A DNA stretch of 42,119 nt from Acidimicrobiaceae bacterium (GCA_003138895.1 PLHJ01000019.1:27144-69262), one strand, 5' to 3'. Positions 1-9,309 are shown, counted from the first letter of the stretch. The notes: generated by a model from the sequence alone, not told the origin. Program-made: numbers and translations.

Positions 1-293
1 CCCTTGGGCTTGGCTCCTACGAGACGGGCAATGACCTCACCATCCTTGAACAACAAGAGGGTGGGGATACTCATGACCGAGAACTTGGTCGCGGTCGCGA
101 CGTTTGAGTCGACGTCAAGCTTGCCGATGACAAATTTGTCGGACTGCTCGCTGGCGAACTCTTCCAAAATCGGTGCGATGGTCTTGCAGGGACCGCACCA
201 TTCCGCCCAAAAGTCCACCAAAATTGGCTTTTCGGAACTACCGACAACCTCGTCAAAGGTGGCGTCCGTAAGAGTGGTGATTGTGTCGCTCAT
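1..293 (-). CDS. trxA: Thioredoxin, 3' end cut by window edge
   Basis: Cytoplasmic disulfide reductase that passes electrons from thioredoxin reductase to target proteins. Reading down from the ATG at 293-291, the protein has the thioredoxin beta-alpha start, [11 protein letters not shown] with the redox cysteines at residues 33 and 36, and the cis-proline motif SIPTLLLF near residue 75. About 97 residues are visible before the window ends, so only the last few codons are missing compared with the usual 105-110. An AGAGGT Shine-Dalgarno sits a few bases upstream. It follows trxB on the same strand with a 47-base gap, so the two are very probably cotranscribed. The pairing next to murJ matches the origin-proximal trxB-trxA pair of other Actinobacteria. 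Confidence 0.95.
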   Translation of the reverse strand, partial: MSDTITTLTDATFDEVVGSSEKPILVDFWAEWCGPCKTIAPILEEFASEQSDKFVIGKLDVDSNVATATKFSVMSIPTLLLFKDGEVIARLVGAKPK

Positions 294-340
294 GGGAAAA
301 CCTCTACTTTCGACGCTCTCATGCGTCTGAAGCATCCACC

Positions 341-1306
341 CTAGCGGCCTTGTGTCTCCAACCATCGCTCCGCGTCAATGGCCGCCATGCACCCCGAACC
401 CGCCGACGTTATGGCTTGTCGGTATTCGTGATCTTGCACGTCGCCGGCGGCAAAAACGCCCTCGATGCTGGTGTTGGAACCTGGTCCAGTACGCACGTAA
501 CCGTTTTCTTCAAGGTCGAGTTGCCCGACCACGAGCGACGTGTTGGGAACGTGACCAATGGCCACGAAGACACCCGTGACGTCCATGGTCCGCTTTTCGC
601 CCGTTTTCGTATCAACGACCTCGAGTCCGGAGACTTTTTCGTGGCCGAGCACGTCGGTCACCTGCGTGTTCCACGCAAAGCGGATCTTGTCGTGGGCAAA
701 GGCGCGCTCTTGCATGATCTTGGAGGCACGAAGCTCGTCGCGACGGTGCACCACCGTGACACTGGATGCAAAGCGCGTGAGAAACAGCGCCTCTTCTAGA
801 GCCGAGTCGCCACCACCAACGACGGCAATGTCTTGTCCACGGAAAAAGAACCCATCACAGGTGGCACAGGTGGAGAGCCCGTGACTGAGCAGTCGTTCCT
901 CACCGGGCACATTGAGCATCAACGATTTCGCTCCGGTAGCGAGAATGACCGTGTCCGCCGTAATTGCGGGCTCGTCATGGTCTTCGGTCAACCACGCTCG
1001 AAACGGGCGCTGGCTGAGATCAAGTCGCTGCACCTTCGTGACACGAAGTTCTGCGCCAAAACGAAGCGCCTGTGAGCGCATATTGGTCATGAGATCGGGA
1101 CCTTGGATCCCGTCGATGAAGCCCGGAAAGTTCTCTACTTCGGTCGTGACCATTAGCTGGCCGCCGGGTTGATCGGTCGTGGAGGAGGGCTCACCCTCAA
1201 TGACAATGGGCACCAGTTGGGCGCGGGCGGAGTAAATGGCTGCCGTGAGCCCCGCGGGACCCGATCCAATGATGAGTACGCGGGTGTGTTCAGTCACGTT
1301 TTTCAC
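341..1306 (-). CDS. trxB: Thioredoxin-disulfide reductase
   Basis: FAD- and NADPH-dependent flavoprotein that reduces thioredoxin, here encoded just downstream. At 321 residues it has the normal low-molecular-weight TrxB length. Visible motifs are the FAD-binding GSGPAG (residues 14-19), the redox pair CATC (C137 and C140), the NADPH-binding GGGDSA after it, and the C-terminal FAD motif AAGDV. The start is a GTG at 1306; a second in-frame GTG nine bases later (1297) is equally possible. The first 17 bases overlap the end of the small membrane protein gene, which indicates translational coupling within one minus-strand operon running from DUF6049 through murJ to trxA. Confidence 0.96.
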   Translation of the reverse strand: MKNVTEHTRVLIIGSGPAGLTAAIYSARAQLVPIVIEGEPSSTTDQPGGQLMVTTEVENFPGFIDGIQGPDLMTNMRSQALRFGAELRVTKVQRLDLSQRPFRAWLTEDHDEPAITADTVILATGAKSLMLNVPGEERLLSHGLSTCATCDGFFFRGQDIAVVGGGDSALEEALFLTRFASSVTVVHRRDELRASKIMQERAFAHDKIRFAWNTQVTDVLGHEKVSGLEVVDTKTGEKRTMDVTGVFVAIGHVPNTSLVVGQLDLEENGYVRTGPGSNTSIEGVFAAGDVQDHEYRQAITSAGSGCMAAIDAERWLETQGR

Positions 1307-1616
1307 GTACGGCCACCGGGCGACGCTTTCGCCAGATCAGCATGCCGCCAAGCGTGCTGACACCGCCAATGATGTAATAGGAAATCCACACGTGCGCGTG
1401 AAAGGCGTAAACGTCGAGCAGACGAAACGCACCTAAGAGAATCGCGATCAGAAAAACAATCGCCACGATGAGCAAAATGAACCCATAGGCCACGAAACGG
1501 CCCGCAATGAGAAGCGGTCGTATGACGCGGTCGTGCAGGGTGTCAAGAACGTCGTCGACGACCCCCATGATTCGCCCTACGGCGTCGCGCTGCTCGTTCG
1601 ATTCGTCCTTAGCCAC
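1290..1616 (-). CDS. Small membrane protein of the murJ-trxB operon
   Basis: A 108-residue protein of no recognised family. The first about 30 residues are charged and helical, then two hydrophobic segments follow (about residues 40-62 and 73-93), and the end is strongly basic (RKRRP...REKR), so it should be a two-helix membrane protein with a cytoplasmic tail. The GTG start at 1616 has no Shine-Dalgarno but has a TAGGTT hexamer at 1628-1623, six bases upstream, so an internal leaderless promoter is possible. Its end overlaps trxB. It occupies the place where mycobacteria carry sigM and a small hypothetical gene between murJ and trxB. Function is unknown; holin-like or phage-shock-like roles cannot be argued from sequence alone. 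Confidence 0.75.
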   Translation of the reverse strand: MAKDESNEQRDAVGRIMGVVDDVLDTLHDRVIRPLLIAGRFVAYGFILLIVAIVFLIAILLGAFRLLDVYAFHAHVWISYYIIGGVSTLGGMLIWRKRRPVAVREKRD

Positions 1617-1645
1617 ACCACAAACCTAATAGCGCGAAAGGGCGC

Positions 1646-2485
1646 CTAGGCCGAGATCCAGCACACTCCGACGATGCCTGGTCCACCGTGGGTGCCCACC
1701 ACGCTGCCAATGTCGCCAACGATCAACGGGAATTCGCTGGTGACCGTGCGAAGCGACGCGACGGTGGCTTCAATGTCGTCGGCGTCACCGTGTACCAATG
1801 CAATGCGGCGAAGTGGCTGTGCGCGCACCGCTTCTTCGACGCAGGCGGCGAGGGCACGAGCTCTCGTTCGCTGGCGACCAGCTTCGACCACAATGCCGTC
1901 GCGTAGTTGCAGAAGCGGCTTAATGGCGAGCACGGAACCAAGAAGGGCCTTTGCTCCCGTGATGCGCCCGCCCTTTACTAAGTGCTCAAGCGTGGAGATG
2001 GTACCCACGACGTGCGTCTTCGCGCTGGCGTTTCGTGCAATTTCGGAGAGCTGGTCAAGGGTGGCACCCGTCGCGGCGGCTTCGGCAACTTCAATCGTGA
2101 CGAGACCTTCGGCCATCGTGACGGCCTTCGTGTCAATGACTTCAACCGGAATGCGACCATTCATTGCTTCGCCACCAATCACGGCAGCCTGATTGGTGGC
2201 TGAAAGCTCAGACGAAAGCGTGATGACGATCACACCGTCACAGCCGTCTGCGAGCGCGCGTTCGTACGCCTCTTGGAACGCGCCGGGCGAGGGAGCGGCG
2301 GTTTCTGGCAGCGTCGGCGATTCTTTGCACTTGGCCCAAAAGGCCTTGGGTGTTAAGTCCACGAGGTCGACGAATTCCTCGTCGCCAAAGCGGATGGTGA
2401 GTGGAATGACGTCAATATTGAGACGCTTCGCGAGGTCGACCGGAATGTCGCCCGCGCTATCGGTAACTACACGAATCTTGGCCAT
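1646..2485 (-). CDS. DegV family fatty-acid-binding protein
   Basis: A 279-residue DegV-family protein. Members bind a single long-chain fatty acid between two domains, and in Firmicutes some (FakB) hand it to the kinase FakA. The N-terminal VTDSAGDIP and the central motif around residues 150-175, with THVVGTISTLEHLVKGGRI followed by the KPLL segment, are typical, and the length is normal. The ATG at 2485 follows an AAGGGGGA Shine-Dalgarno. It lies 30 bases after murJ on the same strand. No FakA-like kinase is in the window, so the ligand partner is unknown. In mycobacteria and Streptomyces this slot next to murJ holds sigM, so this looks like a lineage-specific insertion. Confidence 0.92.
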   Translation of the reverse strand: MAKIRVVTDSAGDIPVDLAKRLNIDVIPLTIRFGDEEFVDLVDLTPKAFWAKCKESPTLPETAAPSPGAFQEAYERALADGCDGVIVITLSSELSATNQAAVIGGEAMNGRIPVEVIDTKAVTMAEGLVTIEVAEAAATGATLDQLSEIARNASAKTHVVGTISTLEHLVKGGRITGAKALLGSVLAIKPLLQLRDGIVVEAGRQRTRARALAACVEEAVRAQPLRRIALVHGDADDIEATVASLRTVTSEFPLIVGDIGSVVGTHGGPGIVGVCWISA

Positions 2486-2515
2486 TGTTCCCCCTTGACG
2501 GTTGCCACCTGTGAC

Positions 2516-4099
2516 TTACAACTTCCTAGCGCTGGCCACGCTGCGTCGTTGAAAGACGCTAATCCATCCGAGGTACACGAGGAGTCCCGCGAGAACGGCC
2601 GACAAAAACCTCGCCACGAGTCCGAGACCTTGGTGCCAGGTATTGATGTTGTAGACAACGACCATGGCAACGGTGCCGGCGAGTGACGCGGCGAGGGTTC
2701 GTCGCACGTAGAGCGAGGTCACCACGAAACCCAGTCGCACGCGCTGGCGTCCAAGAACCCACAGTGCCGCAAAGGCCGCCACCGTATAGGCAATGGAAAT
2801 GCTCGCGGTGAGAGCGCCCATGGAGTGGCGACCAATGATGAAAGCCAGCGCAATCGTCAGACCGTTTTGAGCAACGTAGAGGAAGAACGTGTCCTTCGCT
2901 CGCTGCATTGCTTGGAGTCCGCGAATGGCGAGCTGGAACACCGTGAAGCCTGGCAGTCCCGCCGCGAGCACCGCGAGGACCGTCCCCGCCGCTAATTCGT
3001 GCGAAGCCTTCACGTGATTAAGAAGGATCGCCACGATCGGCTGGGCGAGCACAATCAAGACGAGCGAAAGCGGCACGATGATCACCAGAGACTGGCGAAG
3101 TCCATAACCCAGGCGCTGGGTGAAGGCTTCTTTGTCGTCGTTCGTGGCGTGCGCTGCTAACTGCGGTGTCAAGGCATTGAGAACTGACACCACAACAACG
3201 GCGTAGGGCATTTGCATGAGCGACCAGCCATAGGTGTACGCACTCACGTCGTGCGTGCCAATTCCAAAGGCGAAGGCGAGCACGATGTAGAGCGACAACT
3301 GATTGGTGAGTACCACGAGCAGCGTCCAACTACCCAGGCGCCGCACGGCTTTGAGGGCCACGTCGTGACGGTCAAAACGAAAACTCAGCCGCCAAAGATC
3401 CGAGCGCAACATGACCGGAATAAGACAGAGGAACTGCAGCGCGACACCGAGCGTGGTTCCAAGTCCCAACCAGGCGAGGTGGGAGGACTGGTGCACGTTG
3501 GCGAGCGTGGGCACCGGGTCCACCACGTGGAACCAGATCAAGACGCCACAGCAGACGATATTGTTGGCAATTGGCGCCCACGAGCCCACGGTGAACTTGT
3601 GTCGCACGTTAAGAAGCGACGTAGAAAGTCCGATGATCCCGTAGAAGAAAATCTGTGGAACGAACCAACGCAGGAACGATGTCGAGATGTGTTGTTCGAG
3701 CAGTAATTCGTGGGGGCTTCGACCCGAACTCGTGCGGTTGAGAATGGTGAAACCGTCGATGATGTAGGGCGCGAGGAACCACGCCGCCACGCTCGCGAAA
3801 ATGAGCATCACGGTGGCCGCGGTGATGACCGTCGAAATGGATTTCCACGCCACGCGTTCGCCGTCGCGCGCCAGACGCTCAACGAAGACGGGAATGAACG
3901 TGGCCGAAAGTACGCCTCCCAACACGAGGTCAAAGAGCATGTTGGGAATGGTGTTCGCGAGGTTGAACGAGTCAGCCAGGGGTGAAAATCCCAGCACCCA
4001 AGCGAGCACCAAAATACGCACCAGTCCGGTAATGCGTGAAGCGAGGGTGCCCGTCGCAATAGAAAAGACTCGCGAGTTATGTGAACGAGTCGGACTCAT
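2516..4099 (-). CDS. murJ: Lipid II flippase MurJ (MviN family)
   Basis: Polytopic inner-membrane protein of the MOP exporter superfamily that moves the peptidoglycan precursor lipid II across the membrane. The 527-residue product has about 14 hydrophobic segments, and the N-terminal stretch with ASRITGLVRILVLAWVLG and then ADSFNLANTIPNMLFDLVLG is the family signature. I chose the ATG at 4099 because it overlaps the stop of the upstream DUF6049 gene as ATGA, whereas the longer frame beginning at 4147 adds 16 residues without family character. In mycobacteria MviN is fused to a cytoplasmic pseudokinase and extra domains; here it ends shortly after the last membrane segment. Adjacent DUF6049 and cca match the conserved actinobacterial order. 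Confidence 0.95.
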   Translation of the reverse strand: MSPTRSHNSRVFSIATGTLASRITGLVRILVLAWVLGFSPLADSFNLANTIPNMLFDLVLGGVLSATFIPVFVERLARDGERVAWKSISTVITAATVMLIFASVAAWFLAPYIIDGFTILNRTSSGRSPHELLLEQHISTSFLRWFVPQIFFYGIIGLSTSLLNVRHKFTVGSWAPIANNIVCCGVLIWFHVVDPVPTLANVHQSSHLAWLGLGTTLGVALQFLCLIPVMLRSDLWRLSFRFDRHDVALKAVRRLGSWTLLVVLTNQLSLYIVLAFAFGIGTHDVSAYTYGWSLMQMPYAVVVVSVLNALTPQLAAHATNDDKEAFTQRLGYGLRQSLVIIVPLSLVLIVLAQPIVAILLNHVKASHELAAGTVLAVLAAGLPGFTVFQLAIRGLQAMQRAKDTFFLYVAQNGLTIALAFIIGRHSMGALTASISIAYTVAAFAALWVLGRQRVRLGFVVTSLYVRRTLAASLAGTVAMVVVYNINTWHQGLGLVARFLSAVLAGLLVYLGWISVFQRRSVASARKL

Positions 4100-6039
4100 T
4101 TGGCGTGGCGACCCTTCGATGTGCGCCGGTGCGTACGCCACCACCAAAGAGCGATAACAAAGAGCGAGCCAATGCTCAAGGCGTAGCCCACGATGGACGT
4201 GGGGGCATTTCGCACTTGGATAGCGCCCTTAGCGAGGATGAGTTTTCCGTCGGGTGTCGTAAAGAGCACCTGCAGGGTAAAGCTGCCGCCGCCAATGATG
4301 TTGGCGGGAACACGAAGCGACTTCGTGGGCGGACTGAGCGAAATGACCAGATTCTTCTTCGGGGCGTGAAGGTGACTCGCCACGAGTTTGATAACGCCCG
4401 TTACGGCGTAATTGGCGGACGACGTGAGCGTGATGGGAAGACTCGTACCCGAACCCGCGAGGGTGATCGAACCTTCGTTGACTTTGAACTGGGTCAACTG
4501 ATTGCTCAGAACAGTGGCGGCTTGGTCAATGAGGTACTGACGCTCGGCGGGATTCGTCACAATCTCCGAGCTAAGACGAGCCACGAGAAGTGCGTCAACG
4601 GGTTGCGGTGAAGCAGTGGCCTGCGAAAACGACGTGGTGTTATAGGTCAGGCGCAGAACGTTGAGGTAGTTGTTCTGGCTCCACGAAGAACTGGGACTGC
4701 TCGAGAGTGTTTGCACGCTCGGTGCACCGTTTGTTCCCACGAGCGATGACGAAAACACCGACGAGAGACCGGCGGCCTTTACGAAGGGATTCGTGCGAAG
4801 GGCCACTTCAATGTCACTGACGAAACTTGACCGAAGAACATTGAGCGACGAAGGAACGATCACGGTGCGAACGTTTGCGGCGTAGGGAGCTTCAAAGTGC
4901 AAGAACGCCAGCGTTCCCATAAAGAGTGCGCTCGCGAGCCCTGGACTTAAGGACGTATTCATACTGAGTGCACTGAGGGGCTGGTCCGTCGTCGCGAGCA
5001 GCGTTGGTGACGCTGTACTCACGCGAAACGGCGCTCCCCAGGTAAGCGTCTGTGACGGAGGTGTTCGAAGGTCGTCTTCGGGAATCACCACGTTCTTTGC
5101 GCCCGCCGCCGAAAGTGCGCTGAGGTCCGCGAGCGACGTGGGTCCGTTCAGTGCAACGAACGACGAAGGCTTGACGTCCATGATGGAAGAACTGGCCTTC
5201 AACTGCTCGGCAACTTCGCTCGCCAGACCGTTGGCACTGAGGCCCGCGTAGTCAATGTTGCCCGGCGGACTTGTCACCAGTGACGAATTGGGCGTGCTGA
5301 GCAACTTTGTGATCGAGGTTCGCAGTCCTTGGGCGTAGGCGCTGGTGTTCCATTGCAGATAATTCGCTCCGACGTAACTCACACTTAATGCCACCGGGAT
5401 TCGTTGCCGCTGCAACAACGCCGCCAACACCTGGAACTCGTTTTGTAGATTTTTTTCGGAAAGCGGACTTGAGCGCATGAGCCAGACGAGGTGCAAGGGC
5501 GTGGGAACGGGAGCCGACGAGACGGCGACGACGGTCCAAATCCTCGTCGTTCGTTCCTGCGTGGAGACCGTGATCTTTAGCGGATAGACCCCGTCACAAT
5601 TGGCACTGCAGTGCAGGTCGAGCGCGGCGGCGCTCATACCCGTGCAGTTGGTGTTTGACGAGGGAAGACTGTTTTGTCCAAGCCCCACGCGAAAGCTGGC
5701 CACACCTTTGCTTCGACAATCGAGAGCGAGGGGCCCCGTGGCGTCGAGGGCTGTGGTGGGAGAGCTCTGTTGATCAAAAATGCTCGTCAGTTGCGAGCGA
5801 GCGGTGAGACGGCCATAGAGAGCAACATTCACCGTGGTGCCGTCGTCGTTTTCACCACCAACGTGCAGCGTGAGTGCAATGGTGGCGACCCCGTGATGGA
5901 GAGTCGCCACGGCGTCCTGGTGTACCAGGACCGCGGGTCGCGACGTGGACGCCGTTGCCGCCTGGGGCCACGCAAGCGTCGCGAGGCTTAGAAGTACGAC
6001 GCACAGCGCCCGCCACCAGGTTGAAAAACTCGGGAGCAT
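4096..6039 (-). CDS. DUF6049-like secreted, membrane-anchored protein
   Basis: A 647-residue protein in the position always occupied by the DUF6049 family (Rv3909 in M. tuberculosis), between cca and murJ. It begins with a signal peptide (a hydrophobic stretch at about residues 8-30 ending in an Ala-rich cleavage site), has a long extracytoplasmic body rich in Ser, Thr and Asn, and ends with one hydrophobic helix followed by a basic tail, so most of it should lie outside the cell, anchored C-terminally. Its function is unknown; constant linkage to murJ suggests a part in envelope assembly. I start it at the ATG at 6039, directly before the signal peptide; the open frame extends upstream to 6186 but runs into the divergent cca gene. 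Assignment rests on context and topology rather than on a motif. Confidence 0.82.
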   Translation of the reverse strand: MLPSFSTWWRALCVVLLSLATLAWPQAATASTSRPAVLVHQDAVATLHHGVATIALTLHVGGENDDGTTVNVALYGRLTARSQLTSIFDQQSSPTTALDATGPLALDCRSKGVASFRVGLGQNSLPSSNTNCTGMSAAALDLHCSANCDGVYPLKITVSTQERTTRIWTVVAVSSAPVPTPLHLVWLMRSSPLSEKNLQNEFQVLAALLQRQRIPVALSVSYVGANYLQWNTSAYAQGLRTSITKLLSTPNSSLVTSPPGNIDYAGLSANGLASEVAEQLKASSSIMDVKPSSFVALNGPTSLADLSALSAAGAKNVVIPEDDLRTPPSQTLTWGAPFRVSTASPTLLATTDQPLSALSMNTSLSPGLASALFMGTLAFLHFEAPYAANVRTVIVPSSLNVLRSSFVSDIEVALRTNPFVKAAGLSSVFSSSLVGTNGAPSVQTLSSSPSSSWSQNNYLNVLRLTYNTTSFSQATASPQPVDALLVARLSSEIVTNPAERQYLIDQAATVLSNQLTQFKVNEGSITLAGSGTSLPITLTSSANYAVTGVIKLVASHLHAPKKNLVISLSPPTKSLRVPANIIGGGSFTLQVLFTTPDGKLILAKGAIQVRNAPTSIVGYALSIGSLFVIALWWWRTHRRTSKGRHAK

Positions 6040-6099
6040 GCTGTTACAGGCTACCTTCACCCCCTCGTCACACCGTGTGGGAACTACCCTTCTTCGAGA

Positions 6100-7494
6100 G
6101 TGAATGCTATTGAAGCCCTGCAAGAACTGCGTGATGATGCCGCACCAATTGCCCAAGCCTTTTCGGCCGCGGGCTTCTCCCTGCACGCCGTTGGTGGCTC
6201 GGTACGAGACGCCTTGCTGGGTGAGTCACGACGCGAGGGCGACTACGAAATTGACTTCACCACGAACGCTCGACCCGACGATATTGCTCGCATTATGGCG
6301 CCGCTGTGCACCTCGCTGTGGGAACAAGGTCGCGCCTTTGGCACCATTGGCGGTTTTCTAAAAGACGGCGCGTACAAAGCCGAAGTCACGACGTACCGCT
6401 CTGAGGCGTACGTCGATCATTCGAGAAAACCAGCGGTGCAGTTCGGTGACGACCTCGACGTTGACCTCGGCCGACGCGATTTCACGATTAACGCCATTGC
6501 CTTTGACGTCGTGGCGAGTGTGGGTGGCCCCCACGATCCCTTCGGCGGCATCAGCGATCTCAGTGCCCGACGTCTTCGGTCGCCGTTTGACCCCGAAGTG
6601 CTCTTTAGCGATGATCCCCTGCGGATGCTCCGTGCCGCTCGTTTCGCCGCCCGCTTTCATTTGACGATTGATCCAAGTATCGAAGAAGCGGCCACGAAAC
6701 TCGCTGAACGACTCGCCATTGTTTCGGCTGAACGCGTCCGTGGCGAGCTTGATCTGCTGATGGTCACGGAGCAGCCCTCCATTGGATTGTCGTTCATTGA
6801 ACGAACGGGACTGGCCTCGTACTTTTTGCCGGAGTTGCCGGGTCTTCGCCTCGAGCAGGACCCCATTCATCAGCACAAGGACGTGTTTTCTCACACGCTG
6901 GCGGTCGTCGACAAGACCTCGCCGCAGCTGATTCTTCGTCTCGCGGCGCTCTTTCACGACATTGGAAAGCCCAAAACGAGAGCCATTACTGAAGACGGTG
7001 TGACGTTTCGCTTCCACGAAGTCGTGGGCGCCAAAATGACGAAGAAGCGCATGGAAGCGCTGAAGTATTCCCAAGACGTCATTGACGACGTAACCGCGCT
7101 CGTGGAATTGCACCTGCGGTTCCACACCTACAAATTGGGCTGGAGCGACAAAGCCGTGCGTCGCTATGTGCGAGACGCTGGTTCCCTGCTCGAAGAGTTA
7201 AACGAACTGACGCGTTGTGACTGCACGACGAGGAATGCTCGAAAGGCCGCGACGCTCGCCAAACGCATGGATGAACTGGAGATTCGTATTGGCGAACTTC
7301 GAGAAGCCGAAGACCTCAGTCGCATTCGTCCGGCCCTCGACGGCGTGAGCGTTATGGAAGTGCTGGGTATTGCGCCCGGACGCGCGGTCGGCGAAGCCCT
7401 CGATTTCTTGATGGAAATTCGTATGGACGAAGGCGTCATCAGTGAAGATGACGCGAAAGATCGCCTACGAAACTGGTGGGCGAAGCGGTCCTGA
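6100..7494 (+). CDS. cca: CCA tRNA nucleotidyltransferase, HD-domain type
   Basis: Adds or repairs the 3' CCA end of tRNAs. The 464-residue protein has the class II nucleotidyltransferase motif GGSVRDALLG (about residues 32-41), the metal-binding strand around EIDFTT (E50, D52), the ARFAARF and ERVRGEL segments of the neck and body, and a C-terminal HD domain with FHDIGKPKT near residue 286. The length is as expected for actinobacterial PcnA-type enzymes. The start is a GTG at 6100; the first ATG nearby is out of frame. The first metal ligand of the usual D-x-D pair is a glutamate here (see findings). It is transcribed divergently from DUF6049, with only 60 bases between the starts, and converges with ino1. 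Confidence 0.95.
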   Translation: MNAIEALQELRDDAAPIAQAFSAAGFSLHAVGGSVRDALLGESRREGDYEIDFTTNARPDDIARIMAPLCTSLWEQGRAFGTIGGFLKDGAYKAEVTTYRSEAYVDHSRKPAVQFGDDLDVDLGRRDFTINAIAFDVVASVGGPHDPFGGISDLSARRLRSPFDPEVLFSDDPLRMLRAARFAARFHLTIDPSIEEAATKLAERLAIVSAERVRGELDLLMVTEQPSIGLSFIERTGLASYFLPELPGLRLEQDPIHQHKDVFSHTLAVVDKTSPQLILRLAALFHDIGKPKTRAITEDGVTFRFHEVVGAKMTKKRMEALKYSQDVIDDVTALVELHLRFHTYKLGWSDKAVRRYVRDAGSLLEELNELTRCDCTTRNARKAATLAKRMDELEIRIGELREAEDLSRIRPALDGVSVMEVLGIAPGRAVGEALDFLMEIRMDEGVISEDDAKDRLRNWWAKRS

Positions 7495-7521
7495 GAGCGC
7501 CAGTGTGAACTCCGAATGGCC

Positions 7522-8613
7522 TTAGGGCCAAACGGGGTTGTCGGCACCGTCCGCGAACGCATCGATCATGTCGTGAGCGACGTCGTCGTGGAACTGCACC
7601 GGCGGTGACTTCATGAAGTACGCCGAAGGCCCGAGCAGTGGTCCACCAATACCGCGGTCGAGGGCCAATTTGGCGCAACGAACGGCGTCGATGATGACAC
7701 CGGCGGAGTTGGGCGAGTCCCATACTTCGAGCTTCAGTTCGATATTCAAAGGAACGTCACCAAAGTTGCGACCTTCTAGGCGAATGTAGGCCCACTTTCG
7801 GTCCTTCAACCACGGCACGTGGTCGCTCGGGCCAATGTGCACGTCGTCGGCTTCCATGTTGGAAATCTCCAGCTGCGAGGTCACGGCCTGGGTCTTAGAG
7901 ATCTTCTTTGACTGTAGACGTTCGCGGTCGAGCATGTTCTTAAAGTCCATGTTGCCGCCGACGTTCAATTGATAGGTGTGATCAAGCGTCAGACCGCGGT
8001 CCTCAAAGAGTCGCGCGAGCACGCGGTGAACAATGGTGGCTCCCACTTGGCTCTTGATGTCGTCACCAATGATGGGCACACCGGCGTCGGTGAACTTTTT
8101 GGCCCACACGGGGTCGGAGGCAATGAAGACCGGAATGGCGTTAACGAAAGCCACGCCCGCGTCGAGCGCGCACTGGGCGTAGTAACGCTGGGCGTCTTCG
8201 GAGCCCACGGGCAGGTAACTCACGAGCACCTCGGCCTTTGAGTCGCGAAGGGCCTGGGCCACGTCAACAGCCTCGAAGGGTGATTCTTCAATGACTTCGC
8301 GGTAGTACTTGTTGAGGCCGTCCATCGTTGGTCCACGCTGGACCATGACGCCGAGGGCGGGAACGGTGGCGAACTTGATGGTGTTGTTTTGTCCACACTC
8401 AATGGCCTTACCGAGGTCGTTACCGACTTTGCTCGCGTCGACGTCGAATGCCGCCACGAACTCGAGGTCGGAAACGTGGTAGCCACCAAGGTCAACGTGC
8501 ATGAGCCCGGGGACGTTGTCGCCCTTCTTTGCGTCCTTGTAATACGTGACGCCCTGAATTAATGAACTGGCGCAGTTACCAACGCCAGCAATAGCCACAC
8601 GAATCTTTGCCAT
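7522..8613 (-). CDS. ino1: myo-Inositol-1-phosphate synthase
   Basis: NAD-dependent isomerase that converts glucose 6-phosphate into myo-inositol 3-phosphate (older name inositol 1-phosphate), the precursor of phosphatidylinositol and of inositol-based thiols in Actinobacteria. The 363-residue product matches the short actinobacterial form: an N-terminal Rossmann motif [15 protein letters not shown], then the central [13 protein letters not shown] and [11 protein letters not shown] segments and a C-terminal YFMKSPP region. The ATG at 8613 has a good AAAGGAGA Shine-Dalgarno. It lies 12 bases downstream of padR on the same strand, so the regulator and synthase are probably cotranscribed; the pair recurs near oriC in mycobacteria and Streptomyces. 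Confidence 0.96.
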   Translation of the reverse strand: MAKIRVAIAGVGNCASSLIQGVTYYKDAKKGDNVPGLMHVDLGGYHVSDLEFVAAFDVDASKVGNDLGKAIECGQNNTIKFATVPALGVMVQRGPTMDGLNKYYREVIEESPFEAVDVAQALRDSKAEVLVSYLPVGSEDAQRYYAQCALDAGVAFVNAIPVFIASDPVWAKKFTDAGVPIIGDDIKSQVGATIVHRVLARLFEDRGLTLDHTYQLNVGGNMDFKNMLDRERLQSKKISKTQAVTSQLEISNMEADDVHIGPSDHVPWLKDRKWAYIRLEGRNFGDVPLNIELKLEVWDSPNSAGVIIDAVRCAKLALDRGIGGPLLGPSAYFMKSPPVQFHDDVAHDMIDAFADGADNPVWP

Positions 8614-8625
8614 GGCTCTCCTTTC

Positions 8626-9237
8626 TTACTTCGCCTCGTGGGCGAACGGTTGAGGGTTACTTCTTTCGGTGGACAACAACTTGTCGATCCACGCGAGATC
8701 TAATTGCACGGCCTGCGCCGCGTGTTCCATGACGCTCTTCGCGTAGGAATCCAGTTGGGTGTTTTGGGCGTTCGTTTCAACTTCTCGAAGTCGGCGAACG
8801 AGGTCGCTTCGACGGTGCTCTAAGAGACCAATACGAAGGCTCGGCGTGAGGTACTTGGCAAGCGCCATGCGCAGCGAAAACGTGCGAGCGTCGTCCAAAG
8901 TGGCGGGGTCGGCCAACATGGTCGCGAATTCTTGGCGGCCCAGTTCGGTGATTTGGTAGACCTTTCGGCCCCTGCGGCCTAGACCCGGACCCGAGCGAAG
9001 AGAGCGAAGTGACGCGCGCTCACCGGCGAGCGATCCTGTGGAGAGCGAAGAAAGCTTGGTGTCTGGAGCAGCGACCGCTTCGACGAGGCCTTCGCGCTCG
9101 AGACGGGCCAATGCGGGGTAGATAGAACCGAAGGAAACGTTCGCCAAAAGACCCAGGCGGTCACGGAGTTGGGCGCGGATCTCGTAACCGTGGTGGTTGC
9201 GGTCCATGAGCAGTCCCAAGATGGCGATGTCTAACAC
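8626..9237 (-). CDS. PadR-family transcriptional regulator
   Basis: Winged-helix regulator of the PadR family, 203 residues from the GTG at 9237. The N-terminal domain shows the family core: LDIAILGLLMDRNHHGYEI, then SFGSIYPALARLEREGLV, followed by a wing and the GRKVYQITELGRQEF segment; the C-terminal half is helical and suits the dimerisation and effector domain. An upstream ATG at 9264 is in frame, but the GTG matches the family N-terminus and sits seven bases after a TATACT hexamer, which suggests a leaderless message. It is encoded directly before ino1 and is the counterpart of Rv0047c. Control of ino1 and of itself is inferred from position; the effector is not known. Confidence 0.9.
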   Translation of the reverse strand: MLDIAILGLLMDRNHHGYEIRAQLRDRLGLLANVSFGSIYPALARLEREGLVEAVAAPDTKLSSLSTGSLAGERASLRSLRSGPGLGRRGRKVYQITELGRQEFATMLADPATLDDARTFSLRMALAKYLTPSLRIGLLEHRRSDLVRRLREVETNAQNTQLDSYAKSVMEHAAQAVQLDLAWIDKLLSTERSNPQPFAHEAK

Positions 9238-9244
9238 TCGATTG

Positions 9245-9268
9245 AGTATATCACATCGATACATCGAA
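9245..9268 (-). promoter_or_regulatory. padR-ino1 promoter with operator-like repeats
   Basis: On the minus strand TATACT (9250-9245) lies seven bases before the padR GTG, as expected for a leaderless transcript. Just upstream, CGATGT occurs twice seven bases apart, and GTAT with ATAC forms a loose inverted repeat over the -10. This is a reasonable site for PadR autoregulation but no convincing -35 is present, so the assignment is tentative. Confidence 0.4.
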
Positions 9269-9309
9269 CGGTACGGTCAAATTTATCCCCGATTTTTGGG
9301 GCTTACGGG

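Noticed and set aside
281..799. 172-residue plus-strand ORF across trxB
   Set aside because: It is antisense to a certain gene and its sequence has no family character; typical shadow frame.
1674..2192. 172-residue plus-strand ORF antisense to degV
   Set aside because: Ser-, Arg- and Pro-rich composition of a shadow frame; degV is certain.
6358..7125. 255-residue minus-strand ORF inside cca
   Set aside because: Long, but antisense to all catalytic motifs of cca and unlike any protein I know.
7511..7530. TGGCC/GGCCA hairpin between cca and ino1 as a bidirectional terminator
   Set aside because: Only five base pairs and no T run on either strand.
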